This document shows positions 23,239 through 35,640 of a stretch of 64,000 nt of DNA, one piece after another. The notes beneath the pieces were generated by a model. That model searched no databases, was not told where the DNA came from, and was given only the letters and a program-made list of their open reading frames with translations. How positions within the stretch are numbered: the stretch's first letter is position 1; each line of letters opens with the position of its first letter. The stretch comes from Tetracentron sinense (lineage: Eukaryota; Streptophyta; Magnoliopsida; Trochodendrales; Trochodendraceae), in assembly GCA_015143295.1 (NCBI GenBank), contig CM026561.1:42784875-42848874 (forward strand). Direction: 5' to 3'. A program made the translations under genes and the position numbers.

Positions 23239-25587
23239 GGGTATATTTGCTCCCCTCTCAAATTATTGTTCTTTGGACCACTCTTTTATAAGCCTCACAT
23301 CACCACTACCATCATTAAGATCACCCAATTGTATATAAATAAGAGGAATATAAGTTAGCTTACTTTAAAAAAATGGACAAATATATAATACTTGAGCCAC
23401 ATAAATCACCCAAGTAATATCACTAAGATTTTGGTTTTAAAAAATACCTAGTGATCGATCCCCTCTTCTTAAAATCCCATGAAGATGTGTTCCTCCTTGG
23501 CTGAGCACAACACCAAAATTTGTTTGTACCTCTTTGGGGAAGAAGATGAGAAGTTCTTTGAAATGTCAACATTAGGCCCCTCAAGTGGAGTACAAGCCCA
23601 CTCCCGTCCTTCTTCCTTTTCCTCAAGGTTCTGAATGTCGATATCGCTTGACATATCAAGCCGCGGAAAAAAGATATATTGTTTATTAGTGATTTTTGGA
23701 AAAATTGCAAAAAGATGGGGCAAAACATGGAATTTTACAGTAAAACTTCAAAAAATGTTAAAATAGATGTTTATACACTTTTTAAAATAAAAACATTTTA
23801 AAAAACAATAATGTGCATAAGAGATGCAATGAGAAGAGAACAAAAATCTGCGCTGACGAGTGGCGATAATGCATGATTGATTCATGTTTCATTCATTTCT
23901 CAATCAATCATAAATTCATAATTTATAAAATTCATAATAATACAAACATACATAGTACAACCCACCACACAAAACTACAATTACCACCAGGAGTTACGCG
24001 GAGGTTCTAAGTCATCATCTTTGTCCTAACTATTAATTTTAAGAATTATTAACATATTAATAATCAAGCAAGATTTTTATGAAAAATACAAAATACAAAG
24101 GTTTTAATTTTCTAACTGGTTGAAAAATAAAGTTTGATTCTTCTACAAATTATAGAGTGGTGGAATTACTCGGGCTAATTCTTTTACAATATAATATTTT
24201 TAAAAAAATTTTAATTTTAAGAATTATAAGCTATTAATAATAATAACATAACATTATTACAATTCATAACTAAATATAATATACATAAATTTCAAGTATA
24301 ATTATTAAAATAGGTGATCTAATTCTAAATAAATGAGCAGGACTACTATTCAAGTTTTTAATACATATTTTTTAACAAAGAGAACCGTGAATAGCATTAG
24401 ATGTGTAAAGTCGTTCCAATGGCTTCCATTGTCTCGATTAAAAATATTTTATATTTTTTAACATATTAATAATTTGTGTGAAAAGTATCAATACTTTTAA
24501 TGTTATTAAATAATATATTTAAGTATATTAAATAATTTTTTTTATTAGTTAAATAAGTTATATTATTTGGTCGATGTTACTAAGTAAATTATTTAGAATT
24601 GTTAACTATTAATAATAATAATAGAACATTATTAAAATTCATAACTAAGTAAAATATTCACGAATTTCATGTATAATCCTTAAAATAAAAAAGGCATTAT
24701 ATTAAAATTTTAATACTTTTTTACGTGACAATTAAAGAAGAATATTTAATGATAAAGGAGTGACCCTAGCATACCCTTGTTAGGGTTACTAAAGTTAAAA
24801 CATAAGAGAAGTATGTTATTACATAGGGCTGGAGTGACCTTAGAATTCCCTTATTAAGTTAAATAACATAGGTCTGGAGTGACCTTAGAATGCTCTTATT
24901 AGGTTATTCTTACTAAGTTAAGATAAGAGGGATACATTCGATCAACAGAAGTTACAAAACCACAAAAAAAAAAAAAAGGCTGCTCAGAGCTTGGAAACTA
25001 GAAAGGAAGAGAAGAGGGGAAGGGGATGACCTTGACGGCAAAGGCTACAACCCATGGCAACGGCGGAAACTCACAAAGACGGTGACGGCAACAACCCACG
25101 GCAACGGTAATGGTGACAGTGAAAGGTATATACCCTCTTGCCTTCCTCTTCTTTCTTCTCTACTCTCAACCCTTTTCCCCCTCTTTTTTTTAATCACATA
25201 TGATGTTTGAGTCTTTGCATGAATGATGAGTTATGTGAGTATGGTATTTTTCTTATTTAAAGACATTTGAATGGCTATGAATCATTCACGGTCATGGATT
25301 TTCTGTAGCGAATATGGGTCTGTGAAGGAGTGAACTGAGGACTGAGAGGACTGATTTCAGTCCGTAATTTTGCTCTTTTCTTTTGGTTTTTGGATGATGC
25401 ATGCACATCTGGAAAAAAAAGAAAGGGAAAACAGTTTATTTTTCAGATTTGGTCGATATCGCCGATATCTCCCGATATGATGTAATTTTTTTAAAAACAG
25501 GGTATAGATGTGTCGGTGTTGGGCGATATCAAAATATATCGGCAATATATCGCTGATATTATTGATATTTCGAACCTTGCTTTTCCT
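23239..25587. other. AT-rich intergenic sequence
   Basis: No gene is recognised. 24000-24950 is very AT-rich with short internal repeats (for example 'ggagtgaccttagaat' twice near 24830-24890). Near 25455-25565 there is a cluster of 'cgatat' words (gatatcgccgatatc and variants). Short minus-strand frames at 23423-23728 match nothing known to me. Confidence 0.45.
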
Positions 25588-25905
25588 AAACAGAAGTTGA
25601 TACTATGCTTGACATGGACATCACCATCTTATATTGCTTTCTTGATCTATACCCTTCTATAAATGTAACCAAATGGTTATATCCATTTGATGGATGTAGA
25701 CTTTAACCATCTAGATTTTTGATGTATTTCTCTTTTGCCATTTTTGTAACCAAATGATAAGATGATGAGTATCCTTTTAAGAAAACGTCAACAACAATTA
25801 TTGACAAGGGAGTAGAAGCTCACTGCCCCATGAATAAAAAAATATTTTTTCTTTTTCTACAAACTTCAGCCTCCTTTTTCATTAACGTTATCCACTGCTA
25901 ACCCA
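25588..25905. repeat. Dispersed repeat, related to 27239-27418 and 13708-13920
   Basis: 25588-25768 matches 27239-27418 in the same orientation (shared 'caccatcttatattgctt' and 'tgatgtatttctcttttgcc'). 25690-25905 matches 13708-13920 in reverse. All are noncoding and the family is unidentified. Confidence 0.7.
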
Positions 25906-26029
25906 AATTTGGTGTTAAGCGCATATATTGTTCTTGTGTATTGATTGCACAATTTTAGCAATATTGAAGTCGATATTGTTTAGATATGATTAGTTATGTA
26001 AGTGTGATACATTGGATCTCTCTTTAAGG

Positions 26030-26205
26030 GTATATTTGTAATAAGCCTATTATGGTCATTATAATATAAAATGATTAGAGATTAGAGAGATATCTCTTTA
26101 ATCATGTTATTTCTCCAACAAGTCTTCTTCCTCTCTCTCTCTCTCTTTCTTCATCTTCTCTTCTAGGTTTCATCTTCAAGTTGATATCAAAGCAGGAAGA
26201 AAAAC
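26030..26205 (+). other. Possible LTR end with primer-site-like sequence
   Basis: A TATA-like and CT-rich stretch ends near 'tttcatcttcaa' and is followed by 'gttgatatcaaagcagg', which resembles the Copia primer site TTGGTATCAGAGC with three changes. There is no matching second LTR and no coding region, so this is only a candidate remnant. Confidence 0.3.
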
Positions 26206-26472
26206 CTGCGTTTTTTTTCTCATTTTATGGAGTTTTCATGAACAGTGTTCGTGAACAGTGCTTGTAAGCTATTTTTCATGGTCATGGAAGATGAGCATGC
26301 CGCATGATACCTTGGCATTAATCGAATTTTATAGTGAGTTTTTCGAAATTTTTTGGCACCCGTAACTGTGTTCTCTAGAATTTTTTTGAGAAATTCAAAA
26401 ACAGGGCAGACTTAGTTCAACAGATTGGTGCGAAGCTTTTGAGTGTTTTTGAAACCTCAAGATAGTTGTATT

Positions 26473-27062
26473 CATAGTCACAAAAAACTGCGTTTTTTTG
26501 AAAAAATCCCGTTTAAAACGAACATTAATACCCTGCCAAGAAAATGGCGTTTAAAACCCGTTTTTTGAATAAAACATGTATTATAGTTTTAAACCAGTTT
26601 AAAACGAATAATTAAAAAAAAAACGCGTTTAAAACGAATAATACGAAAAAAACGGATAATCTTAAAAAAATTTGGGAATGAAGATTATGCATATATTGAT
26701 GACTTTGATGCGCTTTTGAGCGATTGATGAATATAAATGAGTGGTTTTATTAATATACGTATTTTAGTCTTCTTTTTAATCTTGATAATTGATGTTTTAA
26801 TGAAATTTAGTGTCTTGATGGAATGAATTTGATGTTAAAATGATGTTATGAACTTATTATTGTTGATTATAGGTACTCTTTTTGTACATTGTCTCACCAA
26901 ATTGTTAGATTTATTAAATAGCATTGTTTCTAATTTTTATAATTATAACTTTTTCTTCCTTTTTTTTCCCGAAGTTTTTTTTTCGTATTTTCCCGAATTT
27001 TTCAAATTTTTCTGTACTTGACCCTTGCCGAATTATTCCCGAACCCCGACTTTGTGACTATG
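26473..27062. mobile_element. hAT-like nonautonomous element, 590 bp
   Basis: Terminal inverted repeats catagtcacaaa / tttgtgactatg (12 of 12) are flanked by a perfect 8-bp duplication gttgtatt (26465-26472 and 27063-27070). Eight-bp TSDs are the hAT hallmark. Inside the left part are several copies of 'gtttaaaacgaa' and 'acgcgtttaaaacg', and the right end carries repeated 'ttcccgaa' words, both possibly subterminal binding repeats. No transposase is encoded. A 98-codon plus-strand frame at 27018-27314 starts inside the element and leaves it, so it is not a gene. Confidence 0.85.
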
Positions 27063-27238
27063 GTTGTATTTGAGTCAAAATTTCCCTCTCTCTCTAATGG
27101 AAGTGATCTCAATCGTTTTGGAGCAGATTTGAAGTTTTTTGAACACTTTGTGTCCACGACTTCACTTGGGAATACCGTACTTTTGGATTATAATGACCTT
27201 AATAAGCTCACTCCCGTCCTTTTTACTTTTTCTAAACC

Positions 27239-27418
27239 GAAGTTGATACTTTGCTTGGCAGGGACACCACCATCTTATATTGCTTACTTGATCTATACCC
27301 TTCTACAAATGTAACCAAATGTTTATATCCATTTAATGGATGTAGACTTTAACCATCTGGACTGTTTGATGTATTTCTCTTTTGCCATTTTTGTAACCAA
27401 ATGAGAAGATGATGAGTT
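27239..27418. repeat. Dispersed repeat, second copy of 25588-25768
   Basis: About 90 percent identical by eye to 25588-25768, same orientation. Confidence 0.75.
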
Positions 27419-28895
27419 CGGCAAAGGGGTCTCTAAAACCCTCTCTAACGGTAATATTGAAATTAAATAGATAGTTCAGCTATTTTATCTTCAAAAGCCC
27501 CAACATCTCTTAACCTAGATACTAACATTGTCATTATCTAAAATTGTGAACTTTGGCATTAAGATTAGATCATTCCACTAACGATTCAAATGTCTCCAAG
27601 AATCAAAACTAAACAAAGTCGAAAACAAATATACAGATTAGAGAGTAGGATCGTGGAAAACGGCAGTTATGGTCCATTCAATACAGAATAATAAACAGTG
27701 AATAGCATCGAACATTTCATTTGCAACCGAGATATAGATAGAGGTAGAGGGAGATTACTGGATTTTTAGGGTTGAAAAAGAACGAAGGCTGCATATGGGA
27801 ATTGAGAAGTCAAGGCCAGGGTAGCCTTAACCTCTCTCTCTCTCTTTCTCTCGTCCGTATTTCCAACTCTTCTTATAATAAAGCCGCTTCTTCCTCTGAC
27901 CATCTCACAAATCACAAATTTACAAATTTTTATGGTAACCGGCGTATACACCATACAGGTCGGGCTAACATATGCCTAATTTGTAACACCCCGTCTCTTG
28001 CCCCAATGGTAGGGTGTGGTCTCTTTTGTGTAGGGCCAGGGCAAGGGCAGCCAAGAAGCCCCAAGCTAGCTCGTCTGCTCGACTCATTTGATTCACATTT
28101 CAGGCTGTAATTAATCAGGTCAAGCTTTTATTTGAGCTCAAATGTTTAAACAAATTAAGCTCAAGCCAGATCATATTTGATTTGACTCGGCTTGTTTAGG
28201 GTTCAGTTTGGTTTGAGCTTGGTTCAACTTGAAATATATATTATCATTCTACTAATAAAAGCACAAGGAGTATGCAAAACTTTATATGGACGTAATTACC
28301 CTTTATCATTTATAAAATAAAATTATAATGTAAAGTATTATGTGATTATTACGTATTAAATCTCTCTTTCCTATTTCTATTAGGCTTCCTCTTTTGTATA
28401 GTAGAGTCCTAAATGGGCTCTCCTTTCTTTTCCAATAGATAAAAAGAGGATTCTTCTTTTGTGGGAGATATATCAAGCTATCACCAGCCTTAAGGGTACT
28501 GCCTTGCTTAAGGTATTGCCTCCCATTTTGGTGTACTCTCCAGTTCGGCCCCTAACAAAAGTCATGGGGTAGGGTATCCTACAACTACGGACTGGCCTCA
28601 TCATAGTTTGGTTATATATATACCATTTTCTTATGTAATGATTGTCTCTCCCTCTCTCTCTTTTCAAATGGATGTTATATATTTCCCTTCACTATATGTT
28701 TGTTATTAAGTAGTGACTACTGGTTAATGACCTTATGATATTTTTAGGCAACCCTAGTTACCGAAGAGATCAACCACTATGTTGAGTATATTGGGCTACA
28801 ATCCTGCACACATGGCCACTTACAAAACACAGACAGTTAAAGATAACAGTTAATTAAACAAATAATTATTTAATTGATTATAATTGAGAATCGTT
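27419..28895. other. Intergenic sequence with CT repeats and a possible SINE 5' half
   Basis: A (CT)n run at about 27830-27852. 27985-28060 resembles the 5' half of the SINE at 41913-42088 ('tctcttg' then 'tggtagggtgtgg'). 28085-28240 has repeated 'gctcaag' and 'gagctc' words like the hAT element ends elsewhere in the window. No gene is recognised. Confidence 0.4.
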
Positions 28896-29189
28896 TCATT
28901 GAGAGGCGTTACAAGTGAATCTTTCTTGAAGATAGTCGAAGTCTCCAATGTGTAAGGGATGTGGCAACTCTATCTTCGGGATACAACTTAGCTCGGATTC
29001 TCTCCAGTCTTCCCAACGAGTTTGCACCACTCGGTAGAAAACAAGATACTGATCTTCCTTTAGGATGCCATTTAAAATAAAATACTTATATATTTTATTT
29101 AGGGTTTGCCAATTATCCAAACATCCTAAAGTCTCACATGCTTTATGGAAAAAGTCTATCCATTTATTTGATAAATTTATAATTATCAT
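28896..29189 (-). CDS. Hypothetical open frame, 97 codons
   Basis: A minus-strand frame of 97 codons with a balanced, protein-like composition (for example VQTRWEDWRESELSCIPKIE). It is not low-complexity and does not overlap a recognised repeat. I do not recognise a family. It could be a gene fragment or an exon. Its upstream boundary runs into AT-rich DNA resembling a MITE edge ('gggtctgtttggttacagg' at about 29208). Confidence 0.25.
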   Translation of the reverse strand: MIIINLSNKWIDFFHKACETLGCLDNWQTLNKIYKYFILNGILKEDQYLVFYRVVQTRWEDWRESELSCIPKIELPHPLHIGDFDYLQERFTCNASQ

Positions 29190-29476
29190 TTTACCCCTCA
29201 GGGTTTAAGGGTCTGTTTGGTTACAGGATTAGGCCTACTCTAATTTAGTTTAATCCCGATTCCAACTTATTCTATATTAGGTCTGCTCCTAATCTTATTG
29301 GTTACAAATTTTGGTTTTGTTTAGAATCAATTCATTTTACAATTTATAAGTTTTAATTGTAGGATTTTCAGAATCAATTTCGTTATAACCCTTTTGGTCA
29401 CAAATTTAATGTTAATCCAATTATGTTTGGTCACGGATTTACCATTACTTCGATTTATCATGCATGTTTTAACTTT

Positions 29477-30960
29477 TGTTTAGTGATCGTTACGCAATTT
29501 AATTATTTTTTTTAGTAATAATTTCATAGAATAGTACTAGTAAGGGTGTCGAACCTCTGAGGACTGCGATGGTTTCGTTGTCTTTTATTAAAATTAATTT
29601 TAAACTAATGAGTAACAAGATTAATTGATTTGATTGATTTTAATCTAATTAAACTATCGGATTTTATTTAACCTAATTACTAAGATCTTTTGGTTATATA
29701 TCGGTTGAGAAAATCTAAGGTGTCTGAATCCACCACTAGCTTCATAACTAATCTTATTTTGATTTTATTCAAACTTCTCAAATTGCGAACATTACAGTGA
29801 GAGTGACGACACGTCCTCTCTCAACTGATCAAAAAAATACAAGAGATCAAATCTTGGGCATATTGTATTCTCGGTTAACACGAGTGATATACATTAGACT
29901 AGGGAAGTACGATCACTCGTCTTCTCTTAGCATAAAATATCATACGATTTAATCTCTTGATATATTAAAACCATTAAATAAAACTTATATTCAAATTCTA
30001 ACGAAAATCAACACAAGTGGGTTCAATTTCAATTTCATAACACCTAATACAATGATAGAAATTTAATTGAAATCAAATTTAAATCTAATAAATCCGATTG
30101 TTAAAACAATTCTTTCATTATGCAATCAATATCATACAAATAAGAAATCTAAATAAAAACAAAATAAAAGACACAGTTACTTGGCTAGGGTTTTATCGAA
30201 ACCCTAGAATGAAAAATTAGTTCATCGCGAGGGAGGAGCACGTCATCTTCATAGAAAAAAAATGAAGAACTCATCATTTTGGTTTCCTTGATCTCCAGAG
30301 CTTCTTTTCTTTAAATCTCAAAATCTCTACATGATTATGGCTAAGTGTTCTCCTATTTATAGAGAAAGAGAGAAAGATAGAGTCCTTGTTAATTTATGAG
30401 TTCTAATTGAAGTCAAACTTTTCTTTTTCTCTCTCTAAACTCTCATAGGGTTAAATGGTGATCAAACCCTCAATTATGTAGGAAATAATAGAGTTGGAAA
30501 GTGTTTAGAAGTGTTAAAACCCTATGTACGAAACATTATTCATGCAATACTATTCATCCTATTTATAGTTTTACCACTAAACTTTGAATAATTCTAGAGA
30601 GCTCAATTCTTATTGGATTGACCCGAAATTTAAAACATAGCTACTTTAGGTCATCTATAATCTACCCAAAAAGTTTCATAAATTTTGGATGAAATTAAAT
30701 GATCAAAGTATCCCTCTATTGATAGAAAGACGGTTTTGGCCAATCGATCCATCAAGGTAGATTTTCGCGATTTTTTTCTCTTTTCTTCTTCTTTATTTTG
30801 TTCTTCTCTTTTTTAAGATTCTTATGAATATTCAAAGCTTGTAAATCTCGCATTTTATACTATTTTTCTCTCATGAACTTGAAAAAGATAAAAACAACCA
30901 AGTACCGTAAACAGTTTAAAATAAAACTCTAAGGAACTAATAAGTTTAGTTTGATATGCA
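29477..30960 (-). mobile_element. Degraded LTR, probably Gypsy type
   Basis: A candidate LTR tip TGTTTAGTGATCGTTACGC at 29477 and, shortly inside, 'gggtgtcgaacctctgagga', a landmark often seen near the end of long plant Gypsy LTRs. On the minus strand a TATA-like 'actataaatagg' lies near 30560, with an 'aatcgatc' motif about 170 bp upstream near 30740. The outer boundary on the right and a TSD are not visible, and no internal coding region is present. Confidence 0.4.
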
Positions 30961-32160
30961 TAAATGTATATAGTACTGATCATTTGATCACAAGTTTAAG
31001 GTTCACCCATACTCCTAAACTTGTTTGGTAATAGGTTCGAACTCATCTTATCCAACTCTATTTGGTGACATAAGGATATATATCTAATTCCATTTTAGTG
31101 GCATGTCCAGAATAGTCTCATTCCACATATACACCCATGTTTGGGTGCACAAGGGTCCAATCCAGAATCCATCAAATGAATCTACAACATCCATCTGAGA
31201 TCATATGGTTGCTAATGAGATCTATCCGTAGGACGGATCTACTAGATCAATCCCATAGGGATTGGTCATCAACCCTATCTAGTGGTCCAGATTGAGCAAT
31301 CGGATTGATCCATATGAGGACTGATCTGGATTGGACGGAGGAGAATGCCCAAGGGCTTTCTACAACTCCTATGGGTCTGGATCGACCCTGGACATCCACA
31401 CGGGTATGGGTCTCCTTCTAGCGCTTCAATGGAGGCCTCTTTCTACCTTGGGCTTTAATGGAGGTCTCTAGGTTAGAGACTTCCTACCCTTGGCTCACTC
31501 TTTCCTTGATCTGGGTTCACTCTCTCTAATTTTCAGATTTGGTATGGGTGCACTCATCCAAGAGACTTAAACCACCTCTAGGGCCCTCTATTTATAGAGG
31601 ATGAGGGCTCTCTTGCATGTGAATGGGCCTAGCCACATGTCACAAGCTTCCAATGCAATGCCCACTTGTCTTTTGGGTCAGCCATGGAAGGCCCACTTGT
31701 CCCATGGTTTAACACATGCTCGTGATGGGTAATCATGAGCCTGCACAACCCATGTGCTACTCCCTTGGATAAGTCCCCAAATCGGATGACCCAAGTTAAA
31801 TCTGAGCACAAGCTCAGATTGGATGGTTTAAATCACATCTAGAAATATCCCAAGATCAAGATTACTCATGATTAAAGATTGGGTGGCTCAGATCATCTCT
31901 AGGAAGATCTCTTGATCAAGATCGACCATGATCAATGGTTGGATGGCTTAGCTCGACACAAGGAAGATCACTTGATCAAGATCAACCCCGATCAAAGGCA
32001 TCAACACTAAGGACGGTCCAGATTAAGTCCAAATTATGGGTGGACTCAAAAGCAATGGTGTGCATGCGTAGCTCGCACACCAAAGATTGGTGAAACACAT
32101 TACATGGGATAATAGTTTACACCTAGAAGGTACTAAATGCTTTATATATATACCATTCAA
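30961..32160. other. Noncoding, LTR-like sequence
   Basis: Contains 'ctatttatagagg' (about 31588), resembling an LTR TATA box, and the 60-bp tandem repeat listed below. No ends or TSD were found. Confidence 0.35.
31817..31998. repeat. Three tandem copies of a 60-bp unit
   Basis: Exact 60-bp period. Each unit holds a 'ttggatggct'-like start, an 'aggaagatc' block and 'gatcaagatc-acc-tgatcaa'. The copies differ by about 10-20 percent. Confidence 0.8.
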
Positions 32161-33577
32161 ATAGCTTTTCCTAAGCAATGTAGGATTGAAGTTTTAAAAA
32201 AAAGATTTTCTTCTAAAGAGGTGTTTTCTCCCAACTAAGGGATCAAACTCCCAACCTATTCAAAAACAAAATCATGGGCGGTTTTACTCTCGGATCAAGA
32301 TTGAAAACCCGGCTCCTAGAGAGCCGGTTTTGGGTTTGAATTTGAATCAAAAATACCAACTAAAGCTACTACAAGGGGCTTCCACTCCTCCTTAAAGCAT
32401 GCCTTTTGGAGTGAATATGTCGAGTGGTTGGGTTCAAAGTTAGGGTTCCGTTCAGGTGTGAGTTGGATGGGTGATTTGGGGAGTGGTGGTTCTTTCCTGA
32501 AATCCTTCTGAAAAGTTATATTTGTAGCTTATTTTGCTTCTATATTTGAAATGTATTTTGTCATATTCTTAGAGATCAGATATGCAACCTTCCCATGGAG
32601 ACATGGGGCTTGAAGAATTGCACACTAAAATGAGGAATGGTCTAGCGACACAACCCCTGTTGTGATTGTTCCTCTATATATTGACGGCTCAGAAATTGTT
32701 AGAAAGGCATAGAAGAGATACAACTGAAGCTTAGGTTTGGGCCTAAATAAAGCAATTGGAAAGGATTTTAGAATAGGGTATCTTGGTACCTTAACGAGGT
32801 ATGATTCAGTTCTCATATCTCATGTTCTGAAAATATTAATTTGAATTTCAAGATAGTTTAGGGGTCATTCTAAGAAAAAAAATATACAATAGAACTTCAC
32901 GATATGCAATACACTACTTATTGGACATAGGTCTTCCATTAGAACTGAATATATAACTTTCCCAGCAAGCATCAAAACTAAATCTTCTTTCGAATTTTCA
33001 AGCTCTATTATGTTGATGAATATAAGAATTCTTCTTTTACTAGAGTTGTTAATACTTCGAATTTGTTATAAAATACTTTTCTTCTTCTTCACGGAGGTTA
33101 GAGTCCTTATTCCTCTGCCTCGAGTGAAGGGCAAAGAGCCACTTTTCTAATATTAATAACTTCTTTTCTAATATTAAATTGAAATTAATATAATAAATTT
33201 TAAATTTAATTACCAAAATATATTTATAAAATATGATAATATATTAAAAAAAATATTTAATATAAAGAGAGTAACATGATGTCTAATGCAAAAATAAATT
33301 AAAATCTAGATTTTTTAAAAAACAATTATATTTTTTAAAAAGCAATTTGAAAAAGTTATATTTGTATACCTTATTTAATTATTTAAAAAAGATTAATGAC
33401 TCTAAAAATTCATGAGATGACATTTTTACAAAAATAAGTATTTCTAAAATTATTTATTCTTATAAAAAAAACATATTTAGAGTCATTGATTTTCTATAAA
33501 AAAAAATGACTTAGATAATGTGTACAAATAGGGTGTACCATAAATTGAGTCTACATATACACACTTTTTTTTTTTTT
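32161..33577. other. Intergenic sequence
   Basis: Partly very AT-rich (33150-33560). No gene is recognised. A 63-codon minus-strand frame (32625-32816) has no support. Confidence 0.45.
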
Positions 33578-34217
33578 GAGATTTTTCTCTAAATACACCT
33601 AGGGTTATGTAACGACCCAAAATCTTATATTGGTCAAATAAGAATTTGGATCGTTACCTGCATATCAAACTCATCCTAACAGTTTATAAGGTATATAAAA
33701 ATACGAGTCTCAAAATTTCTTCAATATTAAACAAAATTCAATTGATAATTCTTATTCATCATCCAAAATAAATGACCAATCATAACCATATTTAAAATCC
33801 GATCATCCCATGTGATCACAAAATTTAAAACTGAGTTCAACCTAAGCAACATTATTAAAATTGTCTGAGTATAACTCTTTTCAAATTAAAATAACTATTG
33901 ATTCATCAGTAGAGCCATCTATCTAGATTTCATTCCCCTTCAGGATAATCGCCTTACGACTCTTCTTTGTATTCTTCCTCAATCCACGGTCCTAAAAGAC
34001 AAATGTCAAATTCTGAACTTACCAAACAATAAAAGTGTGACAGAGTATTGGAATTACTCATCAGGTGCAAGTCTTAATTAACAATAATAATAATATGCAT
34101 TTTCAGTCATGTCATAATTCATAATATCAGAGTGCAGAAGCATAATGCAGTTCATATAATAATTTATAGACATTTTCATACTCATGACTCATGCAAACTT
34201 GTAATACTTATGCAGAG

Positions 34218-34710
34218 TAGGGCTGTATTCGTGCCGGGCTTGGCCAAGCCCGGCTCGGCTTGAAGTAGCTTGATCGAGGCCCAAAGCCCGGCTCGGCCCG
34301 AAAACAAGTTCGTTTGTGTGGCCCGAAGCTCGGCCCGAAAAAAAAAATTGGCTTGAAGCCCGGCTAGGCCCGAATTGATTCAAGCTCAAGCTGGGCTTGG
34401 CTTGGCTCGAGCTCGGCTTGAATCCCTTTTTTTGTTAAAAAAAATAAAATTTTATATTATTTATATATATAATAATGATATATATAAATAATATATATAT
34501 ATATATAAATAATTTTCGAGCCGAGCCGAGTTCAGACCAAGCCGAACCTCAATCGAGCCGGGCCGAGCCGCACAGGGGTGGGCTTGAGCTTGGCTTGAAT
34601 TGGCTTTCGGGCTTTTTTTTAGGCTTGGCTTGGCTTGTTCGAGCCCAAAATTTCGGGCCGATCTCGGGCCGAGCCGCACCAACGGGCCAATCGGGCTTTG
34701 TGCAGCCCTA
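34218..34710. mobile_element. hAT-like element inside the solo LTR
   Basis: Ends tagggctgtattcg / gtgcagcccta with flanking atgcagag (34210-34217) and atgaagac (34711-34718), 6 of 8 matching. Both subterminal regions are dense in 'cccggctcgg', 'ggcttg' and 'gagccgagccg', typical of a widespread nonautonomous plant hAT group. The centre is an AT-rich run (34440-34515). Short frames on both strands are by-products of these repeats. Confidence 0.8.
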
Positions 34711-35458
34711 ATGAAGACTCATGTCCATTCACACTAGGTCCATGCCATATATCAATTTTCTCATCAGAACGAGCACTGTATCTAGAACGTGCTGCAGAAT
34801 TAATGCATAACTGTATCTAGAACGTACATCCATATTCATGACATTTCAGTATTACAAATTTCGTACCAGGGTCCTAAAGTCCATATAAATTCTAGGGGTT
34901 TATACCATCTACATGTAAATTCTATGTTCATATCCGTACCGTTTGCATGTAAATTTCATGCTCATACCTGTACCAACAGGTCCATACCATTTATATCAGG
35001 TTCCTACCAGTCATGAGTACATATGCAGACTCAATAATGCATGAACTCATACAGATTTATCATCATACCATGCTGTGTGACTCATGCTTGACCGTGACAA
35101 TAGATTCATAAATAAGCATAATTTAATAGTAATATCATGTTACAATTCTTATCAATTAACAAAAATTAACTTCAATTCGTCTTATGAAGATTATCAAACA
35201 TTGTCTAAAATTATGAAATCATAAATCTGTAACCTTTCTTTCAACCATAATACAAGTACATCTCATCCTCCATGAAACATTCCATAGCCATCATTCATCT
35301 CCTTCTTTCTTTTTCAATCAAGATCTATTATATGTTATATCCTAGCGATAAAACAATTAAAAACAGGGTCCATGATTTTTATCAATATCCTTTCAATTAT
35401 TTCGAGCTAGATTTTTAGATTCTAAACATTAAAATTTTATAAAATGATTCTACTCAAT

Positions 35459-35640
35459 TGGGGTTGGTCTACACCCAATCATAATCTTGAAAATTAGGGT
35501 TTATCTATACTCATTCTTGATCTAAAAATTTAGGATTTATCTACACCCATTCTTGATTTAAAAATTAAGGATTTATCTACACTCATTCTTGATCTACAAT
35601 TAAGAGTTTATCTACACTCATCCTTGATCTAAAAGTTAAC
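35459..35640. repeat. Tandem repeat of about 40-45 bp, four to five units
   Basis: Units of 'ttaggatttatctacactca' followed by 'ttcttgatctaaaaa', varying slightly, within the solo LTR. Confidence 0.75.

Noticed and set aside
27018-27314. 98-codon plus-strand frame
   Set aside because: It begins inside the hAT element and crosses its right end and TSD, so it cannot be an old gene.
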